From assembly GCA_016717115.1 (NCBI GenBank), contig JADKGE010000001.1, forward strand, positions 1-64,000: a stretch of DNA of 64,000 nucleotides, given 5' to 3'. Source of the DNA: Actinomycetota bacterium (GTDB lineage: Bacteria > Actinomycetota > Actinomycetes > S36-B12). The position numbers were made by a program, and so were the translations under genes. Below, one piece after another: positions 8,217 to 15,713 of the stretch. The notes under the pieces are model-generated. The model saw nothing but the letters and a program-made list of their open reading frames with translations. It was not told the origin of the DNA and searched no databases. Numbering within the stretch: the first letter of the stretch is position 1; each line of letters opens with the position of its first letter.

Positions 8217-10301
8217 TCATGCCTGCCCCCTCCGGCTGCCAGACCTGCGAGCGCGCCTGCTCTCCGCCTCCCGATGGACCGAGGAGCGGGTGAGGTAGGC
8301 GCGGCCGTCCGGGCCGGATTCAGGCAGTCTCTGGAGAACCCCCTTATCCACCCACACGCCGACCGTGCGCGACGTTACCCCGAGGGCCGTGGCTGCCTGG
8401 GCGTCCGTCATCCCGACCTCGCGCAGCCGCACCTCTACCGCGGCCAGGCGTCGCAGCTCAGCGACGGTGGAATCCGGCAGCCGGATGCCTCGGACCCCGT
8501 CGGCCTCGGTCGCCATCCCGAAGCGCTGCACCCAGTTCCGCAACCGGTGAGAGCTGATGTGGAGTTCGTCGGCGAGGGTCTGATACGTCACCATGCCGCT
8601 CTGGCGGGCATCGGCCGCGAGCACGTCGGCCAACCGGATCAGGCGTCCGCCGGTCATGCCCCCGATGGCTCTCGCGGGCCGGCTGTCGAACTCGCCAGCG
8701 CGGGCCTGCCGGTTGACCGTGGTGACGGACCTGTCGAGCAGCGCCGCGGCCTCCCCCGTGGTGACCCAGGGATCATCGCGGTCCTCGTCACCGGGGGTCA
8801 GGAGCCATCCGAGTGCACGCAGGTCGGCGTCGATGCGCTCGCCATCGGCAACCAGCGCCTTCTGCGCGCCGGTGGTGCAGCGCACCGTGGTGGGGACCTG
8901 GAGGGTGCCGGCCACGTCCGCCATGAGCTGGGCGTCGAGCTGGTCGGTGACCTGGAGCAGTCCGACCAGACGGGAGTCGTCCGCGACGTAGCCGGCATGC
9001 ACGTCGCTGCCGGCCACGTGGCCGGCGTACCTCTTGCGGAGGAGCTCGGGGACGTCAGCCCAGGCGAGTTCGGTGATCGCGGAAGAACGCATGTCATGCG
9101 GGGTGGGAGCGCCGAACACCTTCTCGAAGAAGGCTGTCCGGCGCGCACGCGTGATGCCCTCGGCTGTCGCTGACCGCTTGAACGCGTTGCGCAGCGAGGC
9201 CTGGCCGCCGGCGTTGTCCGAGGCCAGGCCCGGGATGAGCCGGGCGTCGAGGTTGATGCGGCCGGTGTCCGGGTCGGTGTGGAAGATGGCGATCACCACG
9301 TCGAACAGGGCCATGAGCAGGGCCGGTACTCCGATGACGCGCACGCTCTGCGGGGTCTTGGTGCGCTCGGCCGTGGTGGCCTTGACGAGCGCTCCGGCGA
9401 CACGCTCGGTGAACGTGCGCCCGCCTTGGCTGTCGACGAGCAGCAACCCGCGGCCGGACCCATCGCCGAGGCGGATGACGTCGCGCACGAGCACGCCGTA
9501 CGCCTCCGAGATGCGCAGGCCCAGGATGCGCAGCATCCACAGCGCGAGCTGGTGGACCGCATGCATGTGGCGGGCCATCCGGGCCGTCTCCTGGTAGGTG
9601 ATCGGGTCCGCCTTCTGCTTGGGCTGACGGCTGCTCACGGGGTTCGGCACGGAGTCGAGGTCGAATCCGATCGACCACCCGCCAATGGCCACGCCGTGGC
9701 GCAGGATGCGGTCCAGAATCTGGCGAAGGTTGCCTGCGTAGGCGGCGCTGTTCCCCTCGGGTGTGCGGGGTCCGCGCCGCCGCCCTTCGACGCCGATCAC
9801 ACGTGCGCTCCCCGCATGCCGGGTCCGGTAGCCGGTGACGATGTCCGCGATCGCGGGACTGGTCAGGGCAGCGACGAAGTCACGGTAGGGCGCACGCTGG
9901 AGCGTGCCGTCGGCCAGCTCGACCTCGACGAACGGTGCGAGGTAGTTGATGATCTGGCCCCGCACGCCCTCTTCGCGTGTGCCGCCCGTGGTCGGGAACA
10001 GGTCGAAGGTCTCGTGCAGGAAGTCGTCGATGACGTCCTGCACGCTCATGCCGCTGGGAAGCCGAGTCGAGCCGTCATGTCCGGCTGCGGGGACCGGCAC
10101 CGCGGGTGTCACCAGCGACGCCGCAGGCAGCGGCCGGCCGGCGAGGAGCGCGTCGACCGCCAGGGCGCACCACGCCAGTGCCTGGGCCCTCGCCACGAAC
10201 CGGTGCATGACGCGTTCGCGTGACCCGCGTGCCCGCGGGACCGACGCCCGCCAGCCTCCGCGATCGTCCGGGACCACGCTTCCGGTCAGGGGCCGGGCCA
10301 T
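8217..10301 (-). CDS. Tyrosine recombinase/integrase with C-terminal HTH modules
   Basis: A 694-residue integrase. The catalytic domain shows Arg263 in GLRISEAYG, His402 and Arg405 in PHDMRS, His428 in AGHVAG and the likely nucleophile Tyr438 in HAGYV. This is the full tyrosine-recombinase set. Unusually, about 200 residues follow the catalytic Tyr and contain three helix-turn-helix-like modules (TTGEAAALLDRSVTTVNRQ near 510, LADELHISSHRLRNW near 585, AATALGVTSRTVGVW near 650). The protein starts at ATG 10,301, sharing one base with the stop of the upstream HTH gene (TGATG). The cassette is oriented away from the tRNA gene, consistent with insertion at the tRNA 3' end. It would catalyse integration and excision of the island. 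The HTH tail may direct arm-site binding or self-regulation. Confidence 0.88.
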   Translation of the reverse strand: MARPLTGSVVPDDRGGWRASVPRARGSRERVMHRFVARAQALAWCALAVDALLAGRPLPAASLVTPAVPVPAAGHDGSTRLPSGMSVQDVIDDFLHETFDLFPTTGGTREEGVRGQIINYLAPFVEVELADGTLQRAPYRDFVAALTSPAIADIVTGYRTRHAGSARVIGVEGRRRGPRTPEGNSAAYAGNLRQILDRILRHGVAIGGWSIGFDLDSVPNPVSSRQPKQKADPITYQETARMARHMHAVHQLALWMLRILGLRISEAYGVLVRDVIRLGDGSGRGLLLVDSQGGRTFTERVAGALVKATTAERTKTPQSVRVIGVPALLMALFDVVIAIFHTDPDTGRINLDARLIPGLASDNAGGQASLRNAFKRSATAEGITRARRTAFFEKVFGAPTPHDMRSSAITELAWADVPELLRKRYAGHVAGSDVHAGYVADDSRLVGLLQVTDQLDAQLMADVAGTLQVPTTVRCTTGAQKALVADGERIDADLRALGWLLTPGDEDRDDPWVTTGEAAALLDRSVTTVNRQARAGEFDSRPARAIGGMTGGRLIRLADVLAADARQSGMVTYQTLADELHISSHRLRNWVQRFGMATEADGVRGIRLPDSTVAELRRLAAVEVRLREVGMTDAQAATALGVTSRTVGVWVDKGVLQRLPESGPDGRAYLTRSSVHREAESRRARRSGSRRGQA

Positions 10302-10708
10302 CAGGCTGCCCTGCGCGTGGTGGCTACCACGGTGAGCCGCTCGACCTGTCCGCGCAGCCAGGCGATCTCACGGTCGGCGCGGTCCAGCTTCTCGGCCAGT
10401 GCGCCGTTCTCGACGCGCGTCGTGGCCAGGGCCTCGCGCAGCGCATCGATCTGGGTGGCCTCACGCGCCTGCTCGACCAGGTCGAGCGCGGTCGCGACCT
10501 GATCCGGGGCCAGCAGGCCGGCGGCGACGAGGTCGCTGATCGGGATGAGCCACGTCCCGAGCGACCCGACCTGCTCGCTGTTCGGGAACCTGCCCTTGTC
10601 CCTGCGGCGCTTGATGGTCGCGCGGCTCCTCCCGGTGATCGTCGCGGCGTCCACGATCGTCACCTTCATCTGCGGGTCCAGGCCCGGACCTGTCTCGTTC
10701 GCGGTCAC
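10301..10708 (-). CDS. HTH/coiled-coil accessory recombination protein
   Basis: A 135-residue protein with an N-terminal excisionase or MerR-like helix-turn-helix (DAATITGRSRATIKRRRDKG), a linker (TWLIPISDLVAAGLLAPD) and a long C-terminal coiled coil with regular Leu spacing (residues 75-130). Its GTG start overlaps the stop of the gene upstream (GTGA) and its stop touches the integrase ATG, so all three are co-translated. The linker sequence is shared with the upstream paralogue. Inference: a directionality or accessory factor that may dimerise with the paralogue through the coiled coil. No close family is recognised. Confidence 0.72.
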   Translation of the reverse strand: MTANETGPGLDPQMKVTIVDAATITGRSRATIKRRRDKGRFPNSEQVGSLGTWLIPISDLVAAGLLAPDQVATALDLVEQAREATQIDALREALATTRVENGALAEKLDRADREIAWLRGQVERLTVVATTRRAA

Positions 10709-11244
10709 TGGTCTCTCCTCGGTTGCGCCGGCTGGTCGCAGGAGACGGTCGGTGCCTCGCCGGGAACGCCACTCGCCCGGCGGAGCGGGCCGGGATCTGG
10801 CCCCGCTGCCGGGCCGGGCCGACCCTGCGGCGGCGTGGCCGTCGGGTCGGCGGCGTCCAGGAGCCGATCGATGAGGCGCGACTGCGTCGCGATCTGCGCG
10901 TCCGCCCGGTCCAGGAGCGCCTGCAGGCCGGCCGCCCGGGCGCGCAGGGCGGCGATCTCCACCCGCGCGTCGGCGCCGGCCCGTGCCGCATGGTCCAGCT
11001 CGGCCTGCTCGCGGGTCCCGGCGACCTCATCCAGGGCGCCGGCGACGCGGTCGGGGGCAAGGAGCTCGGATGCGACGAGGTCGCTGACGGGGATGTGCCA
11101 TTCGCGGGCCAGGCCCGTCTGCACGGCGTTGGGCAGCAGCCCGCGGGCCTGGTAGCGCTTGATGGTGTCGCGGCTGACGCCGGCGGCGCGCGCTGCATCG
11201 ACGCGGCTGAGCAGGGCCTTCGCGTCGTACTCGGGGGCGGTCAT
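10705..11244 (-). CDS. HTH/coiled-coil paralogue, first gene of recombination operon
   Basis: A 179-residue protein with helix-turn-helix DAARAAGVSRDTIKRYQARG, the linker WHIPVSDLVASELLAPD shared with its downstream neighbour, then an Ala/Arg-rich coiled coil to about residue 135 and a Pro/Gly-rich tail. I chose the ATG at 11,244 because residues upstream of it are low-complexity and lack a ribosome site. It is the promoter-proximal gene of the integrase operon. The shared HTH-linker-coil plan indicates duplication and divergence, perhaps giving a heteromer that binds att DNA. Confidence 0.7.
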   Translation of the reverse strand: MTAPEYDAKALLSRVDAARAAGVSRDTIKRYQARGLLPNAVQTGLAREWHIPVSDLVASELLAPDRVAGALDEVAGTREQAELDHAARAGADARVEIAALRARAAGLQALLDRADAQIATQSRLIDRLLDAADPTATPPQGRPGPAAGPDPGPLRRASGVPGEAPTVSCDQPAQPRRDQ

Positions 11245-11510
11245 CGACCGGCCCGCCCGCCACGCGTCCCCGGCGTGGGCACCGCCGCCGCGGACGACCG
11301 CCGGCGCCGGTGGACCAGGGTCGCCGGCGCCGTGATCCACCCCGCGCCCCACCCACGAAGGGGTGTGCCCTGGGTCAGGTGGTGCAGAGAGGCGCAACCT
11401 GGATCACAGTGCACCAGGGTTTGTGGATCGTGCTCCGCGGACGTGGCACCGAAACGCGTCCTGCAGGCTACCCGGCGGCGAAAGTGACGGGGACAAACCC
11501 GTACGAAACG
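11245..11510. promoter_or_regulatory. Integrase operon upstream region with CCAGGGT motifs
   Basis: Between the recombination operon and the tRNA terminator. It holds CCAGGGT at 11,315 and 11,414 and a variant at 11,367 in reverse. The same heptamer occurs three times at the left edge of the window. They could be arm-type integrase sites. The operon promoter must lie here, but I see no clear -10/-35 pair. Confidence 0.3.
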
Positions 11511-11542
11511 ACAGAAACCCCCCACGATGTGGGGGGTTTCTG
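11511..11542. terminator. Strong hairpin downstream of tRNA-fMet
   Basis: An almost perfect inverted repeat with arms CAGAAACCCCCCA and TGGGGGGTTTCTG around a short loop. It sits just downstream of the tRNA gene in transcription sense and should terminate tRNA transcription. There is no long U tract, as is usual in actinobacteria. Confidence 0.7.
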
Positions 11543-11553
11543 TGCCATTTTCG

Positions 11554-11627
11554 TAGCGGGGACAGGATTTGAACCTGTGACCTCTGGGTTATGAGCCCAG
11601 CGAGCTACCGAGCTGCTCCACCCCGCG
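11554..11627 (-). tRNA. Initiator tRNA-Met (CAT)
   Basis: A 74-base cloverleaf without encoded CCA. The anticodon is CAT in loop CTCATAA, and the anticodon stem ends in three G-C pairs (GGG/CCC), the initiator hallmark. Position 1 (C) does not pair with position 72 (T), another initiator feature. The acceptor is CGCGGGG/CCCCGC and the T arm contains GGTTCAAATCC. It is the probable integration target of the neighbouring element: the integrase cassette begins on its 3' side and the tRNA remains intact. Confidence 0.95.
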
Positions 11628-11761
11628 TCGCTTGTGCCTCGTAAGGATACGTGGCGACGGCGGTTCGTCCAAATCGGCCCCCCGCCTTGGGGGCTCCACG
11701 GGCAAAGTCCGGATATTCGGCTATCGCCCCGCACGGGTCTGCATGCCACTACCGTCACGTC

Positions 11762-12526
11762 ATGTCGACACGCACCCGGCTCATGGCCGCCGCATCCGCA
11801 CTCACCATCGCGGGGCTTGCCGCCGCAGCCCTGGCGCCCGCCGCTGAATCGGCGAGTCCCTCGCTCACGGGCACCGTGACCTACACCACCACGACGGTCA
11901 CGAACACCGAGAGTGGCACCGACACCAAGTCGGGCACCGAGACCCAGACCGTCACGATGAACATCAAGATGTCACGACGGCCGGCGGCCCACTACTGGCA
12001 GGTGGAGGACAACGGCAGTTCGTACACGGCCAAGTACACGATGACGTCGACCGCGCTGGAGCGAAGCGCCGATGGCACGGTCAACTGCACGACGACGCAT
12101 TCGGCTTCTGCCACCGCCGGTGGGAAGCTGCCGAAGCGTCCGACGAGCACAACGGCGCCAGTGCTGTTCGCGGACATCACACCCGGGACGTCGGCCTTGA
12201 ACGCCAAGACCAAGCAGATCGGTCTCAGCCCGATCCTGGGCTACAAGGGCGAGGACACGACGACCTACGCGGGTAGCGGCATCAGCCCATGCGAGCCCGG
12301 GACGTTCACCGACCCCATCACCGGCAACTTCAGGCCGACCAACGACTCCCGTCAGGTCTGCTTTCCGCCCGGCACGAGCGCGAAGGGCGCGTCCCCAACG
12401 AGCAGCCTGATAGGCGCCTGGAAGAACAACAAGAAGACCTTCGTGTTCGACTGCACGAACACCTACGACGACGGCAATGGCGGCAAGGTCACCGCAACCG
12501 TCTCGGGGTCACTGAAACTGAAGTGA
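11762..12526 (+). CDS. Secreted protein of unknown function
   Basis: A 254-residue protein from ATG 11,762. It has an N-terminal signal peptide (basic MSTRTR, hydrophobic segment to about residue 23, Ala-rich cleavage area ending ESASP). The mature part is Thr/Ser-rich with repeated TVTYTTTTVTNTES-like strands, ending in TVSGSLKLK, suggesting a beta-rich extracellular fold. Four Cys lie in the mature region (NCTTT, PCEPG, VCFPP, FDCTN), which may form two disulphides. No family is recognised. It is the first gene on the conserved side of the tRNA, is monocistronic, and is followed by a strong terminator. Confidence 0.78.
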   Translation: MSTRTRLMAAASALTIAGLAAAALAPAAESASPSLTGTVTYTTTTVTNTESGTDTKSGTETQTVTMNIKMSRRPAAHYWQVEDNGSSYTAKYTMTSTALERSADGTVNCTTTHSASATAGGKLPKRPTSTTAPVLFADITPGTSALNAKTKQIGLSPILGYKGEDTTTYAGSGISPCEPGTFTDPITGNFRPTNDSRQVCFPPGTSAKGASPTSSLIGAWKNNKKTFVFDCTNTYDDGNGGKVTATVSGSLKLK

Positions 12527-12538
12527 GGCGAACGGCGT

Positions 12539-12573
12539 CGCGAACGGACTAGGTGATAACGAGTCCGTTCGCG
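12539..12573 (+). terminator. Hairpin after secreted protein gene
   Basis: Perfect 12-bp stem CGCGAACGGACT/AGTCCGTTCGCG with an 11-base loop, beginning 13 bases after the stop codon. A likely intrinsic terminator. Confidence 0.75.
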
Positions 12574-12633
12574 TGACCGTGGAAGTGCGCCTCTGTGGGG
12601 CCAAGGCGCGCGAACCCGAACTCGTCGACGAAT

Positions 12634-12697
12634 CGCCGACTGCAGCGTCCGGCGCCATTGAGCCTCGGCTGAACGACGCCGGACGCTGCAGTCGGCG
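12634..12697. repeat. REP-like palindromic element, copy 1
   Basis: A 64-base intergenic element with perfect 21-bp inverted arms (12,634-12,654 and 12,677-12,697; core GACTGCAGCGTCCGG) and a 22-base partly palindromic loop. A second copy in the opposite orientation lies at 22,645-22,708. Both follow gene ends. It resembles REP-type dispersed palindromes. Confidence 0.8.
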
Positions 12698-12723
12698 AGG
12701 GGTCGTGCGATGGCGCGCGCGAG

Positions 12724-13176
12724 TCAGTCGGAGTCGCGCGACGCGTTGCGTAGGCGCTTCGTCATGCCACGGCTCTTCTTCTCCTTGATGCGGCGGTCGG
12801 TGGCCGCGCGGCTCGGCTTGGTGGGCCGACGCTTGCGCGGCGGCGGGGCGATCGCTGCGGAGAGCTGCTCGACGAGCCGGCGCTCGGCGGCCCGGCGGTT
12901 CTGCAGCTGCGAGCGCTGCTCGCTCGCCGTGATCGTCAGGCAGCCGTCGACGAGTCGGCCGCCAAGCCGCTCCAAGGCCCGCTCGCGCAGGTGCGCCGGC
13001 AGGCTCGGGGAGTTGGCGACGTCGAAGACGAGCTGCACCTTGGAGTCGGTGGTGTTGACGCTCTGGCCGCCCGGCCCCGAGGATCGCGAGAACTTCCACA
13101 CGAGTTCATGCGGTGCGATCACCACCGATCCGCGCACCACCAGGCCGTCGTCCACGCCTCCAGCATGGACCATCAC
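12724..13176 (-). CDS. arfB: Alternative ribosome-rescue factor ArfB
   Basis: A 150-residue protein of the class-I release-factor-domain family. The catalytic SSGPGGQSVN motif (GGQ at 36-38) hydrolyses peptidyl-tRNA, and the C-terminal 40 residues are a basic tail (RKRRPTKPSRAATDRR, KEKKSRGMTKR) that in ArfB enters the empty mRNA channel of stalled ribosomes. Length and the absence of codon-recognition domains distinguish it from RF1/RF2. The start at ATG 13,176 is the longest; the next codon is also ATG and a GTG lies six codons further. It stands alone, convergent with the preceding secreted-protein gene. Product is cytoplasmic. Family call firm. Confidence 0.9.
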   Translation of the reverse strand: MMVHAGGVDDGLVVRGSVVIAPHELVWKFSRSSGPGGQSVNTTDSKVQLVFDVANSPSLPAHLRERALERLGGRLVDGCLTITASEQRSQLQNRRAAERRLVEQLSAAIAPPPRKRRPTKPSRAATDRRIKEKKSRGMTKRLRNASRDSD

Positions 13177-13190
13177 CTAGAACCGGCGTC

Positions 13191-13454
13191 TCATCGCCGG
13201 TAGACCTCCCGTCGGTGGCCGACGCTGACCACGGCAACGATGAGCACGCCATCATCGATCGTGTAGAGGACTCGATAGTCACCGATCCGTACGCGATATC
13301 CGTCACGCTCAACAAGCTGTCGGGATGCCGGGGGGCGTGGATCCTGCGCCAGCATGGCGATTGCCCCCTCGATGCGCGCACGCATCGGCTGGTCGATCCG
13401 ACGCAGCGCCCGCTGCGCGGCCGGACGGACCACTACCCGGTACCGGGGTTTCAC
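13191..13454 (-). CDS. RelE/ParE-family toxin
   Basis: An 87-residue protein with the RelE pattern: KPRYRVVVRPAAQRALRRI at the start, GYRVRIGDYRVLYTI in the centre and VGHRREVYRR at the end (Arg, His and Tyr residues typical of the mRNA-interferase site). It would cleave mRNA on the ribosome when free of antitoxin. The GTG start overlaps the antitoxin TGA (GTGA), the usual coupling in which the antitoxin is made first. It lies 14 bases from arfB on the same strand. Confidence 0.88.
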   Translation of the reverse strand: MKPRYRVVVRPAAQRALRRIDQPMRARIEGAIAMLAQDPRPPASRQLVERDGYRVRIGDYRVLYTIDDGVLIVAVVSVGHRREVYRR

Positions 13455-13696
13455 CACCCCAGTTCGGCCTTGAGCTGCTCCCACGGGATGTTCTCGCCCG
13501 GCTCGGCCATCGCCTCGTCGAAGGCGGCGATGTCCTCGAGCTCCTCCAGCGCATCCATCAACTGCTCGTATCGCTCGACACTGATGATGACCGCCGTGCG
13601 CTTGCCGTAGCGCTCCAGGAAGACCGCTTCCGTCATGGCGGTCTCGATGGCAGAGGGGAGTTGCTGGCGGGCCTGGCTCACGGACATCGTCGACAT
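13451..13696 (-). CDS. Phd/YefM-type antitoxin
   Basis: An 81-residue antitoxin from ATG 13,696. The N-terminal MSVSQARQQLPSAIETAM and RTAVIISVERYEQL segments form the Phd/YefM DNA-binding fold; the acidic C-terminal part (ALEELEDIAAFDEAMAEPGE, then WEQLKAELGW) is the toxin-wrapping region. It binds and neutralises the adjacent RelE-type toxin and should repress its own promoter through the palindrome directly upstream (13,706-13,741). An ATG three codons downstream is an alternative start. Confidence 0.88.
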   Translation of the reverse strand: MSTMSVSQARQQLPSAIETAMTEAVFLERYGKRTAVIISVERYEQLMDALEELEDIAAFDEAMAEPGENIPWEQLKAELGW

Positions 13697-13705
13697 GCAA
13701 GAACC

Positions 13706-13741
13706 GTACAAGACCTGCGCGGTCTTGTACAAGACCGCGCA
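13706..13741. promoter_or_regulatory. Toxin-antitoxin autoregulatory operator
   Basis: A perfect 26-bp palindrome (13,716-13,741, centre CTTGTACAAG) overlaps a second inverted repeat GTACAAGAC/GTCTTGTAC (13,706-13,714 and 13,722-13,730). It lies ten bases upstream of the antitoxin start, where Phd-type antitoxins bind cooperatively. Confidence 0.72.
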
Positions 13742-13757
13742 AGGCCGACGGCGGTGG

Positions 13758-15017
13758 TCAAGCCGGTGCGCCCAGCTCGTAGGTGCGCACCGCGCCGGCC
13801 CCGACGGCATTCCTGGCAACGATGGTCAGCCGGTAGCGCACCTTCGGGTTCAGGTTCGGGAACCGGCACTGCAGCGTCGCCGTCGTGCACCGATACGACT
13901 TGGCCGCTCCCGCGCGCAGGGGCGAGATGAGGAGCACGTAGTCCTTGATCGCACTGCCGCCGTCGTCCGTCGGCGGCAACCAGGCCAGGCGCACTTCGGT
14001 ACCGCTCCACTTTCCGGTGAGCTTCGGCACCCGGCCCGGCGCCGTGCGCGGCGCGGCATCCACCAGATTGACGTCATACGCATGCGTGACCGTGCTGCCG
14101 TCAGACAACTGGATGCCGGCGACAGACACACTCACCAGCAGGTCGGCGGGATGGGTGGCCGAGACTGGCTTGGGCAACACCGCCTCCCACGACACGGTGT
14201 TGTCGCCCATCCCGTTCCGCGGAGGGGTCACCGTCACCGGGATGTCCTTGCCGGCCGCCGTCATCGTCACCGTCGCCGCGCTGAAGTCGCCGTCAATACG
14301 ACCCAGCGACCAACGGCCCAGCGGTTCCAGCTGCCACGGGAAGCTGCCGGCCGTGGGCCAGGGCACGAAGCTCGGCAGCACCGGCGCGAACTCCCCACCG
14401 AACACCACGAGAACGTTCGACCTCTTCGTGTCGCCGGTTCCGAAGGAGATAGCACCGGGGTTGATGAGCCAGCGCCGGTGGCCGACGACGGCATTGTTGT
14501 CCCCGTCATCCCTCATGTAGCCGACGATCGCCCGGGCACCCGACGAGCCGAACGCCAGGTTGGCATGAGCGGCCGCGTCGGCGCCGTCGGCTGTGTAGCA
14601 GGGCCACGTGGACGGCGGGAAGTGGGAGATGTTCCCCTCCGCCTCCATGATGAGGGCGGCCGCCTGCGCCGTGCGGTTCGCGGCCGGATCGAGCGTCACC
14701 GGAGTGAGCCCGGCGAGACCGCGAACGTAGTTGATCGCCGTCAGGGTGGCCCCCTGGTAGGCAGTCCCGGTCGTGCCCGGAACGCAGCCCGCGATCGAGC
14801 CGGTCCAGTCGTTGCGCACGGCCAGCGCCGGCAGCAGTGTCGACTGGTAGGTGGCGATCACCGACTCGCGTGAATTGCCGGCCGCATCCGCGGGAGCGAC
14901 GGCGGCGGCGGGCGAGCCGCCCCAAGCGAGGGCCGTCCCGACAAGGGCGGTGAGGACGATCCCGCTCGACAGTGAACGAACCCGGACCCGACCCCCACCT
15001 GACGCCATGCTCGCCAC
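13758..15017 (-). CDS. Secreted CAP-domain protein with fibronectin-III-like tail
   Basis: A 419-residue exported protein. A signal peptide (hydrophobic segment LSSGIVLTALVGTALAWG, Ala-rich end) is followed by a CAP/SCP domain (NYVRGLAGLTPVTLDPAAN, then GHRRWLINPGA, the signature loop of this family). The C-terminal 110 residues carry a fibronectin-III-like domain (RLAWLPPTDDGGSAIKDYVL, YRLTIVARNAVG). Such proteins act outside the cell, probably binding ligands or wall components; catalytic function is not established. The gene lies upstream of the toxin-antitoxin pair on the same strand but separated by its operator. Confidence 0.83.
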   Translation of the reverse strand: MASMASGGGRVRVRSLSSGIVLTALVGTALAWGGSPAAAVAPADAAGNSRESVIATYQSTLLPALAVRNDWTGSIAGCVPGTTGTAYQGATLTAINYVRGLAGLTPVTLDPAANRTAQAAALIMEAEGNISHFPPSTWPCYTADGADAAAHANLAFGSSGARAIVGYMRDDGDNNAVVGHRRWLINPGAISFGTGDTKRSNVLVVFGGEFAPVLPSFVPWPTAGSFPWQLEPLGRWSLGRIDGDFSAATVTMTAAGKDIPVTVTPPRNGMGDNTVSWEAVLPKPVSATHPADLLVSVSVAGIQLSDGSTVTHAYDVNLVDAAPRTAPGRVPKLTGKWSGTEVRLAWLPPTDDGGSAIKDYVLLISPLRAGAAKSYRCTTATLQCRFPNLNPKVRYRLTIVARNAVGAGAVRTYELGAPA

Positions 15018-15092
15018 GCTAGACCTCGAGCGGTCGCTTCACGGTGGTGAGCCAGCCGAGGTGACAACCCTCACTTGGTTGGCGGTTGCGGG

Positions 15093-15713
15093 TCAGATGC
15101 GCCGGGCGAGGACCCAGACGAAGCTCTGCGTGCCACCGGTGGGCGTCGTGTGCTGCTCGCTCTGCGACTCGAGAACGGTGAACCGCTCGCCCATCGCGAC
15201 CGCCAGCTGGGAGGCCGAGTAGCGCGTGACCGGCAGGCCCGAGCACTGCTCGGGACCGTCGTCGGCGAACGTCGCGACGATGACGTGACCACCCGGCACC
15301 ACCGTGTCGTGCACGAGCTGCCAGTAGTGCTGCTGGTCGTCGGGATCGGTGAGGAAGTGGTACGCCGCGCGGTCGTGCCACAGGTCAAACGTGCGGGCCG
15401 GCTGCCAGTCGCGGATGTCCGTGGCGATCCACGTGACCGGAGCCTCCCCCACGCGATCACGCGAGGCCCGCAGCGACTCGGCGCTCAGGTCGACGACGGT
15501 GAGATCGCGATAGCCGCGCTCGAGCAGGTGGTCGACCAGCCGGCTGGCTCCCCCGCCGACGTCGACGACGCTCGCGCCGCTGTCGGCGACGCCGTCGATC
15601 AGCGCCAGGCCGACGACCGGTGCGTCCTGGAACCAGGAGACGTTGACGTCGCCGATGGCGGCGTAGCGCTGGTCCCAGTACTCGGCGGTGCCCGGCGCTG
15701 CTGCCTCGGTCAT
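15093..15713 (-). CDS. Class I SAM-dependent methyltransferase
   Basis: A 206-residue enzyme with the Rossmann methyltransferase plan: motif I VVDVGGGASRLVD (about 49-61), acidic end of strand 2 TVVDLS, ATDIRDW for motif II and FDLWHDRAAYHFL after it, with PGGHVIVATF as motif IV/V. The early EYWDQRYA start is typical of small-molecule methyltransferases of the thiopurine/tellurite type. Substrate not known. Its start overlaps the stop of the UPF0182 gene (ATGA), so the two are cotranscribed; the pairing does not tell the substrate. Confidence 0.85.
   Translation of the reverse strand: MTEAAAPGTAEYWDQRYAAIGDVNVSWFQDAPVVGLALIDGVADSGASVVDVGGGASRLVDHLLERGYRDLTVVDLSAESLRASRDRVGEAPVTWIATDIRDWQPARTFDLWHDRAAYHFLTDPDDQQHYWQLVHDTVVPGGHVIVATFADDGPEQCSGLPVTRYSASQLAVAMGERFTVLESQSEQHTTPTGGTQSFVWVLARRI

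Noticed and set aside
11488..11564. CGGGGACA occurring twice as a possible att core duplication
   Set aside because: Only eight bases, both copies on the same side of the tRNA, 69 bases apart; too short to support an att repeat.
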